A DNA stretch of 64,000 nt from JBCDCY01 sp039180875 (GCA_039180875.1 JBCDCY010000005.1:62001-126000); one strand, 5' to 3'. Counted from the first letter of the stretch, positions 15,757 to 24,372 are shown. Numbers and translations: made by a program. The notes: generated by a model not told the origin, from the letters alone.

Positions 15757-15786
15757 TATAGATGCCCGATCCCCGGCAATAATCAA
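15757..15786 (-). promoter_or_regulatory. Possible promoter of the mini-ORF / small RNA
   Basis: TTGATT (15781-15786) and TCTATA (15757-15762) are separated by 18 bp, read on the minus strand, starting 10 bp past the transporter stop. Both hexamers are imperfect. Transcription would start near 15750. Confidence 0.3.
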
Positions 15787-15796
15787 GCGCCACGGT

Positions 15797-16402
15797 TCAG
15801 GCCGCGCGCCGACCCGCCCGGGTGATGAGGCCGAAGGGCAACAGCGCCAAGAGCGCGAGGGCCACCTTCACCCCGAAATCCGCCACCGCGAGGCTCACCC
15901 AAAGCGGCAGCGCCGGCCCGAGGCCGAGAAGCGGCACGGCCTCCCGCGCCCAGCCGTTCGGATCGCCGGGGTCGAGGAAGGCGAAGGTCGCGGCGAAGGC
16001 GATGCTGAAGAAAAGCAGCGTATCGACGGCCGATCCGGCGAGGGAAGAGACCACCGGTGCTCGCCACCACCGCCCCTGGCGCAACCGGTCGAAGATCACC
16101 ACGTCGAGGCCCTGGGCCACCAGAAACGCGATGCCGGAGCCCAGGGCGATCCTGAGCGTCGTCGCGCCCACTTGGCTCGCGACCAATGAGCAGACGACGC
16201 CGACGGCAAAGCCCACCACGACCACCCGCCGCGCCGCTACCGGCCCGGCGAAGCGGTTCACCAGGTCCGTGACGAGGAAGGCCAGCGGGTAGGTGAGCGC
16301 GCCCCAGGTCAGCCAGGCGCCCAAAAGGTGCTGGACCAGGATGTTGGAGGCGACGACGACCGCCGCCATGGCGACGATGCCGAAGAGCACGGGCCGGGAC
16401 AT
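15797..16402 (-). CDS. VUT-family transporter (queuosine precursor transporter type)
   Basis: A 201-residue integral membrane protein with about six hydrophobic segments, starting MSRPVLFGIVAMAAVVVASN. The sequence SNILVQHLLGAWLTWGALTYPLAFLVTDLVNRFAG matches the vitamin-uptake-transporter (VUT/YhhQ) family, whose E. coli member imports queuosine precursors. Start at 16402 follows AAGGA 8 nt upstream; longer upstream readings run through the divergent phosphatase gene. I found no preQ1 riboswitch in the leader. Substrate is inferred from family only. Confidence 0.82.
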   Translation of the reverse strand: MSRPVLFGIVAMAAVVVASNILVQHLLGAWLTWGALTYPLAFLVTDLVNRFAGPVAARRVVVVGFAVGVVCSLVASQVGATTLRIALGSGIAFLVAQGLDVVIFDRLRQGRWWRAPVVSSLAGSAVDTLLFFSIAFAATFAFLDPGDPNGWAREAVPLLGLGPALPLWVSLAVADFGVKVALALLALLPFGLITRAGRRAA

Positions 16403-16543
16403 GGGCAGTTCCTTGCTGAACGCGCGCCGCTTAGGCCGATCTTGGCCGGATGGCAAGCGCGGCCGCGGCTGCGGCCCTGCGCCTCGCTTCCCATCGGTGG
16501 CCCCAGCCGCTAGAGGTCGGGCGCACCGCCGGGGAGCCACGCG

Positions 16544-17362
16544 ATGAGCCAGGGATCCGCCAATCTCAACGTCATGATCAAGGCCGCACGGAAGGCCGCG
16601 CGCTCCCTCATCCGCGACTTCGGCGAGGTGGAGAACCTGCAGGTCTCGGTGAAGGGCGCCGGCGACTTCGTCTCCCGCGCCGATACCCGCGCCGAGGAGA
16701 TCGTGCGCGAGGCATTGACGGAGGCGCGGCCGAACTACGGTTGGGTGGGCGAGGAAAGTGCGGAGGAGAAGGGCGCCGACCCGACAAGGCGCTGGATCGT
16801 CGACCCACTCGACGGCACCACCAACTTCCTGCACGGCCTGCCGCACTGGGCGATCTCCATCGCGCTCGAACATCGGCGGGAGATCGTGGCGGGTGTGATC
16901 TACGACCCGATCAAGGACGAGATGTTCACCACGGAGAAGGGCGAGGGCGCTTGGCTGAACGATCGCCGGCTGAGAGTCAGCGGCCGGCGCGACATGAGCG
17001 GCATGCTGTTCGCCACCGGTGTTCCCTTCGGCGAGCGGGAGACACTGCCGGAGACGCTGGCCGATCTCGCCGATCTGATGCCGCGCTGCGCCGGTGTCCG
17101 GCGCTACGGTGCCGCCGCCCTCGACCTCGCCTATGTGGCCGCCGGGCGGTATGAGGGCTTTTGGGAGCGCCAGCTCAACATCTGGGACATCGCCGCCGGT
17201 CTGTTGCTGGTGCGCGAGGCCGGCGGCCTGGTCGCCGGCATCGGGGCCGAGGACGATCCCTTGATCAGCGGTAGCATCCTGGCCGCCAACGGCGCGGCCT
17301 ACGATCAGCTCCGCCAGGTCCTGGAACGCTCCGCCGCGCGCCCGGTCGTCGCCCGGCTTTAA
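16544..17362 (+). CDS. Inositol monophosphatase family protein
   Basis: Mg2+-dependent phosphatase of the SuhB/IMPase family, which hydrolyses inositol or related sugar phosphates and in some species also affects RNA processing. The 272-residue protein shows all three metal motifs: GEESAEE (near residue 69), WIVDPLDGTTNF (residues 83-94) and WDIAAGLLLVREAGG (near residue 212). It is divergent from the VUT transporter and followed 49 bp later by dprA on the same strand. Confidence 0.92.
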   Translation: MSQGSANLNVMIKAARKAARSLIRDFGEVENLQVSVKGAGDFVSRADTRAEEIVREALTEARPNYGWVGEESAEEKGADPTRRWIVDPLDGTTNFLHGLPHWAISIALEHRREIVAGVIYDPIKDEMFTTEKGEGAWLNDRRLRVSGRRDMSGMLFATGVPFGERETLPETLADLADLMPRCAGVRRYGAAALDLAYVAAGRYEGFWERQLNIWDIAAGLLLVREAGGLVAGIGAEDDPLISGSILAANGAAYDQLRQVLERSAARPVVARL

Positions 17363-17411
17363 CCGCGGATTAACCCTGACGCGCTTTCTGAGAGGGGCGG
17401 AGGGGATCGGT

Positions 17412-18548
17412 GTGCCGGCAGAGGTCAGCTTGGACAGAAGGGCCGGGGCACCGCTGACAACGGCGGAACGGCGCGCGCGCCTTCGGCTGGCCCGAAGCGG
17501 GCAGGTCGGCACGGTGACCTATCGCCGGCTGATCGCCCGCTTCGGCACGGCCGAACGCGCGCTTGAGACCTTGCCGGAGTTGGCCGCGCGGGGCGGCACC
17601 CGCAGCTATCGCCCGGCCTCCGCCGCCAGTGTGGAGGCGGAGATCGCCCGGGCCCAGGCGGTGGGCGCGCGGCTGCTGATCCTCGGGACGCCCGACTATC
17701 CCAGCCTGCTCTCGGAAATCGCCGATCCGCCGCCGGTGCTCTGGGCCCGGGGTGAGCTCGGCGTATTCGAGCGCGACGGCGTGGCCCTGGTGGGGGCGCG
17801 CAATGCCTCGGCCCTCGGCCTCCGCCTCGCCAGCCAGGTCGCGGCGGCGTTGGGGGAGGCGGGCCGGGTCACCGTCTCCGGCCTCGCCCGCGGCATCGAC
17901 GCGAGCGTGCATGCGGCCTCCGTCGAGCGGGGCACGATCGCGGTGCTCGGTGGCGGGATCGACTGTATCTATCCGGCGGAGAACGAGGGTCTGGCCGAGC
18001 GCATCCTGGCCCACGGCGCGCTGGTCTCGGAGGCGCCGATGGGCCTGCAGCCCCAGGCCCGGCACTTCCCGAAGCGCAACCGCCTGATCTCCGGCCTCTC
18101 CCAGGCCGTGGTGCTGATCGAAGCGGCCGAGCGGTCCGGCAGCCTGATCACCGCACGGGCGGCGCTGGAGCAGGGGCGGGAGGTGATGGCGGTGCCCGGC
18201 AACCCCCTCGACCCGCGCGCCGCTGGTTGCAACCGATTGATCCGCGACGGGGCGCACCTGATCCGCTCGGCGGACGACGTGCTGGAGGGGTTGGCGATGC
18301 CGGTGGCGCGGGCGGAGCACGCGCCCGATCCCCGGCCTGGCTTGGCGGAGCCCTCGGCCCCGCCGCCCAGGCGACTCCGCGGTCAGATCACCGAACTCCT
18401 CAGCCTCGCACCGGTGCTGGAGGACGAACTGATCCGCCGCTCCGGCGCCGAGACCGCCCATGTGCTGGAGCTGTTGAGCGAGCTAGACCTCGCAGGCCGG
18501 ATCCTGCGCCATGCTGGCGGGCGAATCTCGCTCACGCCGCCGGCGTAG
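17412..18548 (+). CDS. dprA: DNA-processing protein DprA
   Basis: Loads RecA on incoming single-stranded DNA during natural transformation or gene-transfer-agent uptake. The 378-residue protein has the Rossmann-like core (VALVGARNASALGLRLA, SGLARGIDASVHAASVE, GTIAVLGGGIDCIYP, SEAPMGLQP.RHFPKRNRLISGLS, EAAERSGSLITARAAL) and a C-terminal winged-helix DprA_WH region. GTG at 17412 is the start. In Rhodobacterales, DprA is needed for recipients of gene transfer agents, so it may bear on the mosaic region at 28-32 kb. Confidence 0.95.
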   Translation: MPAEVSLDRRAGAPLTTAERRARLRLARSGQVGTVTYRRLIARFGTAERALETLPELAARGGTRSYRPASAASVEAEIARAQAVGARLLILGTPDYPSLLSEIADPPPVLWARGELGVFERDGVALVGARNASALGLRLASQVAAALGEAGRVTVSGLARGIDASVHAASVERGTIAVLGGGIDCIYPAENEGLAERILAHGALVSEAPMGLQPQARHFPKRNRLISGLSQAVVLIEAAERSGSLITARAALEQGREVMAVPGNPLDPRAAGCNRLIRDGAHLIRSADDVLEGLAMPVARAEHAPDPRPGLAEPSAPPPRRLRGQITELLSLAPVLEDELIRRSGAETAHVLELLSELDLAGRILRHAGGRISLTPPA

Positions 18549-18584
18549 ACCTCTACGCGGGCACGCCGGTCCGTCGCCGTGTTT

Positions 18585-18677
18585 GGATATTTTTGCCAAT
18601 GCGAAAGGGATCGGGCCGGCTCTGGGTGGAGGCGGCCTTCAGGCTTTCTGGCTGGCTCAAATATCCCCGCCGGAGGC
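18585..18677. repeat. 19-nt repeat family member with inverted arm (copy b)
   Basis: The 19-nt core lies on the minus strand at 18659-18677, and an opposite arm GGATATTTTTGCCA begins at 18585. The element lies between the convergent genes dprA and the VOC gene. The core's minus-strand reading GCC TCC GGC GGG GAT ATT forms the last six sense codons of the VOC gene, and the TGA stop uses the core's last T. Confidence 0.8.
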
Positions 18678-19121
18678 GTTCGTCTCTTGGGCCACCGATG
18701 CCGAGGCCGGGTCGGCCACCTTGGCGACGAGCTCGACCGTGTTGCCCTCGGGATCCTGGGTGAACACCCCGCGCCAGCCGATCCAGGAGAAGTCCTCCAC
18801 CGTGAACGCCCAGCCCTGGGCGCGGTACCAGGCGATCACCGCCGCCTGCTCCTCCGCCCCCACCGTCAGCGCGAGGTGGTGGAGAGAGGAGGCTGCGCCG
18901 GTCTGCGGCGCGTTGCTGCTCGCCCCCTGACGGAAGAGCGCCAGTACCGTGGTATGGCCGCCATAGCCCGGCCCGATGCGGAAGAAGATGATGTCCTCGC
19001 TCGTGTTGCCCTCGAGGATCGGCAGCCCGATGACGTCGCGGTAGAAGGCCACCATGGCGGCGAGATCGGTGCAGCGGATGGCGACCTCGCCCAGGCCGCG
19101 CACCTGGAAGCCGCGGCTCAC
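18657..19121 (-). CDS. VOC-family (glyoxalase/dioxygenase fold) protein
   Basis: A 154-residue vicinal-oxygen-chelate protein with two beta-alpha-beta-beta-beta modules: GEVAIRCTDLAAMVAFYRDVIGLPI at the start and LHHLALTV...GVFTQDPEGNTVELV later, giving His/Glu metal ligands. The start is GTG (19121) overlapping the SDR stop in GTGA, so it is translated with the SDR. Its final residues ASGGDI come from the 19-nt repeat, suggesting its original C-terminus was altered when the element arrived. Substrate unknown. Confidence 0.8.
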   Translation of the reverse strand: MSRGFQVRGLGEVAIRCTDLAAMVAFYRDVIGLPILEGNTSEDIIFFRIGPGYGGHTTVLALFRQGASSNAPQTGAASSLHHLALTVGAEEQAAVIAWYRAQGWAFTVEDFSWIGWRGVFTQDPEGNTVELVAKVADPASASVAQETNASGGDI

Positions 19122-19858
19122 CCCCGCCCGACCAACGGCATGTTGGTCGCCATGATCGTCATCTGCAGGATGTTGCTCTCAAGCGGCAGGGTCGCCATGT
19201 CGTACACCGCTTGGGCGACATGGGCGGGGTCCATCGTGGGCTCCGGCCGGGTGCTGCCGTCGGCCTGGGGCACGCCGTCCAGCATCGGGCGGGCCATGTC
19301 GGTCAGGGCATTGCCGATGTCGATCTGGCCGCAGGCGATGGCGTAGGGCCGGCCGTCGAGCGCGAGCGACTTCGTCAGCCCCGTGATGGCGTGCTTGGTG
19401 CTGGTGTAGGGCGCCGAGCCCGGCCGCGGCGCCTGGGCCGAGACCGAGCCGTTGTTGATGATCCGCCCGCCCTGGGGCGACTGTGCCCGCATCTGCGCAA
19501 AGGCCGAGCGGGCGCAGAGATAGGCGCCGGTCAAGTTGACGCTCAGCACCCGAAACCAGTCCTCGAGCGGGGTCTCGTCGATGGTGCGCGCCGGCGATCC
19601 GGCCCCTGCATTGTTGAAGAGGCAGTCGATCCGGCCGAACGCCTCGGCCGTCTCGGCAAAAGCCGTCTCGACCGCAGCGGCATGGCCGATGTCGCAGGGC
19701 TGCACCAGGGTCTCGCCGTCGCAGGCGGAGGCGGTCTCCTGCAGCGCCTCGATCCGCCGGCCGAGCAGGGCGACGCGCCAGCCCTTGGCGGAGAACAGCC
19801 GCGCTGTCGCCTGGCCGAGGCCGGAGCCCGCGCCGGTGATCACGATCGCTGGGTCCAT
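19118..19858 (-). CDS. Short-chain dehydrogenase/reductase
   Basis: NAD(P)-dependent oxidoreductase of the classical SDR group. The 246-residue protein has TGAGSGLGQATA near the N-terminus, NNAG (about residue 87), and the catalytic Ser (NNGSVSA) and YTSTK. A Pro/Ser-rich extension before the C-terminus is common among SDRs of this group. Co-translated with the downstream VOC gene, which may act on the same pathway. Substrate cannot be told from sequence. Confidence 0.85.
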   Translation of the reverse strand: MDPAIVITGAGSGLGQATARLFSAKGWRVALLGRRIEALQETASACDGETLVQPCDIGHAAAVETAFAETAEAFGRIDCLFNNAGAGSPARTIDETPLEDWFRVLSVNLTGAYLCARSAFAQMRAQSPQGGRIINNGSVSAQAPRPGSAPYTSTKHAITGLTKSLALDGRPYAIACGQIDIGNALTDMARPMLDGVPQADGSTRPEPTMDPAHVAQAVYDMATLPLESNILQMTIMATNMPLVGRG

Positions 19859-19871
19859 GGACGCTCCGCCC

Positions 19872-20669
19872 TTAGAACTGGTTCTCCCACCGGCGTCGCA
19901 GCTTTTCCCCGATCATGCAATCGAAGCTGGCGGCGGGTTGCAGCGCCGGCTGCCCGGGCGGGCGGAGGCCGGCGATCTCCAGCACCATCTTCTGGCGGAT
20001 GGCGCCGATCAGTCGATCACGCTCGAACACCGGGATGACGAAGGCCGCTTCCCCCGACACCACGCAGGCCTGGTAGTAGAGGTCGAGATCGGGGATGGAG
20101 AACCAGCCCGTCGGCTCCTTCAGCATGATCGGCAGGCCATTGATCTCGATGCCGAGGGCCGCGGCCCGGTCCCGGGCGGCCAGCACCAGGGGGCCGGTGT
20201 TGTTCGGGCCGTCGCCCGAGACGTCGATGACCTGGCGCGGCGCCTGGATCTCGTTCGTCTCGAGCAGCACCACGGCCCGGTCGATGGCGCCGGAGATCGA
20301 GGTGCCGAGGGCAGAGCGCACCGGGGCGGCCCGCAGGACGGCGGCCGCCTCGGCCAGGTCCGTCTCGTCCTCGACGATTCGCCACGGCAGGATCGGATTG
20401 TAGGTGCCGGGCCCGGCCCACTCGAAGTAGCTCAGGGCGATGCGGCCGAGTGGGCCGCGGGTGACGGCGGAGACCACGGCCGGATGGGTGAGCGCCGCGG
20501 CATAGCCCTCCCGCTGCAGCGCCAACTCATCGGGATCCATCGAGCGGGAGATGTCGACCGCCAGCACCAGCTCGAGATCGACCTCCTGCGCCTCGGCCAG
20601 AGCGCCAGAGGCGAGCAGCGCCAGAAGCGCGCCCAGGACCGATCGTCGGAAGTGCCGAAACAATGCCAT
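19872..20669 (-). CDS. DUF1194 family secreted von Willebrand-A-like protein
   Basis: A 265-residue protein with an N-terminal signal peptide (SVLGALLALLASGALAEA) and a VWA fold whose metal-ion site reads DISRSMD (near residue 39), followed by TSISGAID and SGDGPNNTG. DUF1194 proteins are periplasmic or secreted and of unknown function; a Ca2+/Mg2+-dependent protein-binding role is inferred from the MIDAS motif. It sits between the outer-membrane protein gene upstream and the SDR-VOC pair downstream, all on the minus strand. Confidence 0.85.
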   Translation of the reverse strand: MALFRHFRRSVLGALLALLASGALAEAQEVDLELVLAVDISRSMDPDELALQREGYAAALTHPAVVSAVTRGPLGRIALSYFEWAGPGTYNPILPWRIVEDETDLAEAAAVLRAAPVRSALGTSISGAIDRAVVLLETNEIQAPRQVIDVSGDGPNNTGPLVLAARDRAAALGIEINGLPIMLKEPTGWFSIPDLDLYYQACVVSGEAAFVIPVFERDRLIGAIRQKMVLEIAGLRPPGQPALQPAASFDCMIGEKLRRRWENQF

Positions 20670-20748
20670 TCGCCGACGCCCCGCCGTGCGTTGCCAACGA
20701 CACTATGGGCCAAAGGGACCCCGGGGCCAGCCCCGATCGGCAATTCCT

Positions 20749-20777
20749 ATCCGTGATCACGGATCCGTGGCCACGGA
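20749..20777. promoter_or_regulatory. Adjacent perfect palindromes upstream of the DUF1194 gene
   Basis: ATCCGTGATCACGGAT (20749-20764) is a perfect 16-bp palindrome and TCCGTGGCCACGGA (20764-20777) a perfect 14-bp one; both share the CCGTG/CACGG arms, so they can pair in alternative ways. They lie in the 124-bp gap between the outer-membrane gene and DUF1194. An operator or attenuator is possible. Confidence 0.35.
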
Positions 20778-20793
20778 CGGCGGTGGGACGTGC

Positions 20794-22101
20794 CTAGAAG
20801 GCGAGCTTGATCGACGCGCTCACCGCGCCCACGACATCGGCGCCGAAGCTGTAGGTGAGGTCGTTCGCCGGATCGCCCCCGGTCGGCAGCGAGGTGCCCC
20901 CGGTCAGCAGGCCGACGGCGCCGCCCAATTGCACCTCCACCGTCTCGTCGATGATGTAGGCAAAGCCGCCCGAGAGGGTGAAGGTGTCGGTCTGGGAGCC
21001 GGCGATGGTCGAGGTGCCGCGGTCGTAGGTGAAGGCGAGACGGCCGGCCAGGTTCTCCGAAAACCGCCGCCCGACGCCGGTGCTGACGGTGAAGCCGTCG
21101 CGGTAGAGCGGCTCGAACGCCGTGAAGGTGGGGGTGCCGAAGGTGGGGCTCAGCACGCCCTCGATGGGGATCGAGCCGAGCTCGCTCCACTCCTGCCACT
21201 TGAAGGAGCCGAAGAGCAGCGTGTTCTCGTTGATGCCGCTTTGCAGCTTCAGCTCGACCGACTGGGGGATCTCGGTGGTCGCGGAGGTCGGCGCGATCGG
21301 GTTGGCGGCGGCGAAGGGGGTGTTGAAGGCGCCGATGTTCACCGTGCCCGTCAGGTCGAGATCGTAGCTCGAGCTGTAGAGCGCGTAGACCTGCAGTGCG
21401 ATGTCCGGGATCTCGTAGGCCAGACCGGCGCGAAAGCCGAAGCTGTTGTCGGTGAGGGAAAACAGGCCGAGCCCCTCGGGATTGAGGCCGGTCAGGATGC
21501 CGGGCAGCGATGCCTCCGGGAAGCCGACGAAATCGGCGAAGGTCTGGCGGGACTGGAAGGCGGTGATGCTGAGGAAGGAGAAGCCGCCGATCACCCGAAC
21601 CCGGCCTTGGCCGAGGGGCGTCATGCCGGCATTCGCCTTGGCCGAGCAGGTGACGCCGAGGTCGGTGGTGTCGATGAAGAACTCCACCGTCGTCGCCGAA
21701 TAGGCGTTGTTGATGCCGTAGCGTGCATCGGCGCCGAACGGTTGGGAGAAGTGCCCGAGGCAGTCGAAGTGCCGGCCGAGGCCGAGCTTCAGCCCGACCC
21801 GGGGGACAAAGAACGTGCCCTCGACCTCGACATTCTCGCTAAAGTCGGGCTCCGCCGTCGGGTCGAGGATGGCCGTGAGGTTTGCACCCCGGCTGACGTC
21901 GGAGATGTCGCGCTGCGGCGCCACGACCGTGCCCGTCGCCTCCGTCACGAAACGACGGTCGTCGAACAGCAGGTCGATGTTGACGCCGCCCCGGTCGAAA
22001 CCACCGGCCGCGGAGGGGTCGGTGGTGGACAGGAACAGGGCGGCGGACAGGCCGGCAAGACCTAGCGGGCGCACGGAAAACGTGCGCTGGCTCCGAAGCA
22101 T
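20794..22101 (-). CDS. Outer membrane beta-barrel protein, OmpP1/FadL-like
   Basis: A 435-residue protein with a signal peptide (GLAGLSAALFLSTTDPSAAG) and a barrel made of alternating aromatic strands, ending in Phe (SIKLAF), the usual C-terminal outer-membrane signal. The content (SRGANLTAILDPT, FGADARYGINNAYS, LVYEIPDIALQVYALYSSSYDL-type strands) resembles OmpP1/FadL/TodX transporters for hydrophobic compounds. The start ATG 22101 has GGGAG at a good spacing; two earlier ATGs do not. Substrate unknown. Confidence 0.78.
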   Translation of the reverse strand: MLRSQRTFSVRPLGLAGLSAALFLSTTDPSAAGGFDRGGVNIDLLFDDRRFVTEATGTVVAPQRDISDVSRGANLTAILDPTAEPDFSENVEVEGTFFVPRVGLKLGLGRHFDCLGHFSQPFGADARYGINNAYSATTVEFFIDTTDLGVTCSAKANAGMTPLGQGRVRVIGGFSFLSITAFQSRQTFADFVGFPEASLPGILTGLNPEGLGLFSLTDNSFGFRAGLAYEIPDIALQVYALYSSSYDLDLTGTVNIGAFNTPFAAANPIAPTSATTEIPQSVELKLQSGINENTLLFGSFKWQEWSELGSIPIEGVLSPTFGTPTFTAFEPLYRDGFTVSTGVGRRFSENLAGRLAFTYDRGTSTIAGSQTDTFTLSGGFAYIIDETVEVQLGGAVGLLTGGTSLPTGGDPANDLTYSFGADVVGAVSASIKLAF

Positions 22102-22272
22102 GGCGTTTCTCCCTCGCAGCGTCGTCATGCGACGCAAAATGTTATGTCGTCGAGGTCGCTAGACTGCGTGGCCAAAGTCAAGCGGCTTGGCGGCTGCAGG
22201 ATCGAAGTCGCAAGCGGCCCGTGCAAAGACGCAACGCCCGCTCGTCTTGTGGATGCCGAGACGCGGCGGCGA

Positions 22273-22977
22273 TCAGTTCTCGGCCGGCTGTGCTTTTGTC
22301 CTCAGCCGCACGACGAGGTAGGCCGTCATTGCCAGCCAGACGATAGCCAGAGAGAACCAGGTCAGCGCGTATTCGAGGTGATTGTTGGGGATCGCGACGG
22401 TCACCGGCAGCGGCTCCGGCGCGCCATCCGGCACCGGGGCGTCGCTGACGATCATCACCGGCGCGGTCTGCAGGACCTCGGCCATCGCCACGGCGTCGCG
22501 GACGAACCAGACATTGCCGGTGAGGTCGGGATCCGGCGTGAAGCTGTCGCGCTCATCCGGCCAAAGGAGCGTGCCGGTGACGCTCAAGCGCCCGGTGGGC
22601 AGGGGGCGGTCCTTCTCCGCCTGGGGGAGAAAGCCGCGGTCGAGCAGCACGCGCCGGCCGTCGTCCAGGGTGAAGGGGGCGATGACGCGGTAGCCGGGCC
22701 CCTGACGCTGGATTGAGACCAGGACGTGGAGCGCCTCTGGCGCCACCCGACCCTCCTCCCGCACCCGGAGGTATTCGTGCGCCGCCTCCGTCGGGGCGGC
22801 GGGGACCGGGACTGGGCTGGCGTCCTTCCGCGCGGCGATCTCGGCCAGCACGCCCTCTTTCCAGGTGAGGCGCTGCAGCTGCCAGACGCCGAGGCTGACG
22901 AGGATGGCAGCGCCGATCGTGCCGAACAGGATCGGCGCGATGAGGCGGCGCCGGCCGGCCCGGGTGTCTCGGCTCAC
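22273..22977 (-). CDS. SURF1 family cytochrome oxidase assembly protein
   Basis: Two-transmembrane protein that helps heme a insertion into cytochrome c oxidase subunit I. The 234-residue product has an N-terminal membrane helix (LIAPILFGTIGAAILVSLGVWQLQRL), the periplasmic SURF1 domain with GYRVIAPFTLDDGRRVLLDRGFLP, and a C-terminal helix (LEYALTWFSLAIVWLAMTAYL). GTG at 22977 overlaps the ctaE stop (GTGA), which fixes the start. It is the last gene of the ctaC-ctaB-ctaG-ctaE cluster. Confidence 0.92.
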   Translation of the reverse strand: MSRDTRAGRRRLIAPILFGTIGAAILVSLGVWQLQRLTWKEGVLAEIAARKDASPVPVPAAPTEAAHEYLRVREEGRVAPEALHVLVSIQRQGPGYRVIAPFTLDDGRRVLLDRGFLPQAEKDRPLPTGRLSVTGTLLWPDERDSFTPDPDLTGNVWFVRDAVAMAEVLQTAPVMIVSDAPVPDGAPEPLPVTVAIPNNHLEYALTWFSLAIVWLAMTAYLVVRLRTKAQPAEN

Positions 22978-23762
22978 GCGCCCCAGATGTAGATCGAGGC
23001 GAAGAGGAAGAGCCAGACCACGTCGACGAAGTGCCAGTACCAGGCGGCGGCCTCGAAGCCGATATGCTTCTCCGGCGTGAAGTCGCCGTTCATCGTTCGC
23101 GCCAGGCAGACGGCCAGGAAGATCGTGCCGACGATCACGTGGAAGCCATGGAAGCCCGTCGCCATGAAGAACGAGGCGCCGTAGATGTTGCCGGCGAAGC
23201 CGAAGGCGGCGTGGCTGTATTCGTAGGCCTGGGTCATGGTGAAGATCACGCCGAGCCCGATGGCCAGGATCAGGCCCCATTTCAGCCCGTCCCGGTCGTT
23301 TTCATGCACGATGGCGTGGTGCGCCCAGGTGGCGGCACAGCCCGAGAGCAGCAGGATCAATGTGTTGATCAGCGGTAGGTGCCAGGGGTCGAACGTCTCG
23401 ATCCCCACCGGCGGCCAGACCCCGCCCGAGGCCTCCATCGGGTAGAGCGCATGCTTGAAGAAGGTCCAGAACCAGGCGGAGAAGAACATCACTTCCGAGA
23501 TGATGAAAAAGATCACCCCGTAGCGCAGGCCGATGCGCACCACCGGCGTGTGATCGCCCGCCTTGCTTTCGGCGATCACGTCGGCCCACCAGACATACAT
23601 CACGTAGATCACGAGTGCCGCGCCGATCAGCATCACCCAGGGGCCGCTGCCGTGGAAGAACAGCACGGCGCCGAACAGCATGACGAAGCCACCGATGGCG
23701 CCGAGCAGGGGCCAGGGGCTGGGTGCGAGGACGTGGTAGTCGTGGTTGGCCTTTTCCGCCAT
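22974..23762 (-). CDS. ctaE: Cytochrome c oxidase subunit III
   Basis: Core subunit of aa3-type terminal oxidase in the cytoplasmic membrane. 262 residues from ATG 23762 (MAEKANHDYHVL), with seven membrane helices and subunit III hallmarks: YGVIFFIISEVMFFSAWFW, HHAIVHEND and WYWHFVDVVWLFLFASIYIW at the end. AAGGAG precedes the start. Subunit I (ctaD) is not in this window, as is common in Rhodobacterales, where it lies elsewhere. Confidence 0.96.
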   Translation of the reverse strand: MAEKANHDYHVLAPSPWPLLGAIGGFVMLFGAVLFFHGSGPWVMLIGAALVIYVMYVWWADVIAESKAGDHTPVVRIGLRYGVIFFIISEVMFFSAWFWTFFKHALYPMEASGGVWPPVGIETFDPWHLPLINTLILLLSGCAATWAHHAIVHENDRDGLKWGLILAIGLGVIFTMTQAYEYSHAAFGFAGNIYGASFFMATGFHGFHVIVGTIFLAVCLARTMNGDFTPEKHIGFEAAAWYWHFVDVVWLFLFASIYIWGA

Positions 23763-23781
23763 GTCGCAGGCTCCTTGCCGT

Positions 23782-24372
23782 TCAGCCCGGTGCGGCGGGC
23801 GCCGCTGCGTCCGTCGCCGGGGGCGGGCCGAGCGCGGCATCGGCCGGCATCTCGGTCTCGTGGAAAGTGTAGCTCAGGGTGATGGTGTGGACGTACTGCG
23901 CCTCGGCATCGGCCACGATCTCGGGATCGACGTAGAAGGTGACGGGCATCAGCACGGTCTGGCCAGGCTCGAGCACCTGCAGCTCGAAGCAGAAGCAGTC
24001 GATCTTGGTGAAGAAGTTGCCGGCCGAGAACGGCGCGACGTTGTAGGACGCGGTGCCGGCGATCGGTCGGAGCGAGGGGTTATGCGCCTCATAAAACGCC
24101 AGGCCGGTCTCGCCGATCCGCACCTGCATGGTGCGCTCGACCGGGCGGAAGCTCCACGGCATGCCGCGCTCCAGCGAGGCGTCGAAGCGCACGGTGATGG
24201 TCTGGTCGAGCACCGCATCGGGCGCGGCGGCGGCCACCGCCGTTTCCCCGCCATAGCCGGTGACACGGCAGAACCAGTCGTAGAGCGGCACCGCGGCGAA
24301 GGAGGCACCCAGCATCAGCAAGGCCATGCCGGCGAGGCCGAGGGCGGTGCGTCGGCTGGCACGCACGCTCAT
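23782..24372 (-). CDS. ctaG: Cytochrome c oxidase assembly protein CtaG (Cox11 family)
   Basis: Copper chaperone that delivers Cu to the CuB site of subunit I. The 196-residue protein has one N-terminal membrane helix and a periplasmic immunoglobulin-like domain with the copper-binding CFCF motif (KIDCFCFELQ) and YVDPEI near the C-terminus. Start ATG at 24372 overlaps the stop of the small upstream gene in ATGA. Confidence 0.95.
   Translation of the reverse strand: MSVRASRRTALGLAGMALLMLGASFAAVPLYDWFCRVTGYGGETAVAAAAPDAVLDQTITVRFDASLERGMPWSFRPVERTMQVRIGETGLAFYEAHNPSLRPIAGTASYNVAPFSAGNFFTKIDCFCFELQVLEPGQTVLMPVTFYVDPEIVADAEAQYVHTITLSYTFHETEMPADAALGPPPATDAAAPAAPG

Noticed and set aside
16403..16543. 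preQ1 riboswitch upstream of the VUT transporter
   Set aside because: No match to preQ1-I or preQ1-II conserved segments.
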